A stretch of DNA of 6,062 nucleotides from a bacterium (lineage in GTDB: Bacteria; Eremiobacterota; Eremiobacteria; Baltobacterales; Baltobacteraceae), in contig JAJXXM010000410.1 of NCBI GenBank assembly GCA_021781095.1, forward strand, positions 1 through 6,062, read 5' to 3'. How positions within the stretch are numbered: position 1 is the stretch's first letter; every line of letters starts with the position of its first letter. The notes beneath the pieces were generated by a model, which was given only the letters and a program-made list of their open reading frames with translations, was not told the DNA's origin and searched no databases. Below, piece after piece: positions 5,918 to 6,062 of this stretch. Made by a program: the position numbers and the translations under genes.

Positions 5918-6062
5918 GTGGCACATATCGATTTGATCGCTCTCGACCTCGACGGAACGTTGTTGCAAGCCGACGACCGAGTTGCCGTGCCCGAACGCAA
6001 GGCGATCGAGCGGGCGCTCGCTCGCGGAATCCGCGTCGTCTTTGTTACCGGGCGCGGTGCCG
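5918..6062 (+). CDS. HAD-superfamily hydrolase (Cof-like phosphatase), 5' end only
   Basis: Only 48 residues precede the right edge. They show HAD motif I as LDLDGTLL (9-16), with nucleophile D10 and acid/base D12. Motif II appears as VFVTGRGA (41-48), with T44 as the phosphate-contacting residue. The short distance between motifs, with no cap between them, fits the type-C2 Cof/sucrose-phosphatase-like branch. These enzymes usually dephosphorylate sugar phosphates or nucleotides in the cytoplasm, and substrate cannot be predicted from this fragment. GTG at 5918 is the first in-frame start after a TGA at 5891-5893 and places motif I at the usual distance from the N-terminus. Confidence 0.85.
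   Translation, partial: MAHIDLIALDLDGTLLQADDRVAVPERKAIERALARGIRVVFVTGRGA

Noticed and set aside
1..6062. Mobile elements, CRISPR arrays, tRNA or rRNA genes
   Set aside because: I saw no spaced direct repeats, transposase or integrase motifs, terminal inverted repeats or tRNA-like folds; coding sequence fills nearly all of the window.

Overview
The window is gene-dense, GC-rich bacterial chromosome (GC in the low to mid sixties by eye). It holds eight protein-coding genes, two of them cut by the window edges. Seven of the eight start at GTG or TTG. Intergenic gaps run from an 8-nt overlap to about 115 nt, and I see no tRNA, rRNA, CRISPR array, insertion sequence or phage gene. The gene content (short-chain acyl-CoA metabolism, PhoU, a STAS protein, an ATP-grasp-like enzyme) fits a free-living high-GC bacterium. 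The style resembles uncultured lineages such as Candidatus Eremiobacterota (WPS-2), but that is an impression, not something the sequence proves.

Layout. Positions 1-1525, minus strand: a two-gene operon, a 3-hydroxybutyryl-CoA dehydrogenase followed by an overlapping enoyl-CoA hydratase that runs off the left edge. These enzymes catalyse consecutive steps, interconverting acetoacetyl-CoA, 3-hydroxybutyryl-CoA and crotonyl-CoA in beta-oxidation or butanoate metabolism. Positions 1526-1623: a divergent control region with an imperfect palindrome over the dehydrogenase start. Positions 1624-3397, plus strand: PhoU, then, one base after its stop, a class-V PLP enzyme that lacks the usual cysteine-desulfurase cysteine. 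This pair meets a minus-strand block end to end, with 2 nt between stop codons.

Positions 3400-5847, minus strand, in transcription order: a small secreted protein of unknown function, a 480-residue ATP-grasp-like protein (probably the circularly permuted kind) of unknown substrate, and a single-domain STAS protein. Gaps of about 105 and 114 nt separate them, each with possible regulatory structure, so they may not be one operon. Positions 5918-6062, plus strand: the first 48 residues of a HAD-family phosphatase.

Most of the window is ordinary metabolism and housekeeping regulation. The best candidates for something undescribed are the ATP-grasp-like protein, the PhoU/PLP-enzyme pairing, and the leader structures upstream of the STAS and ATP-grasp genes.
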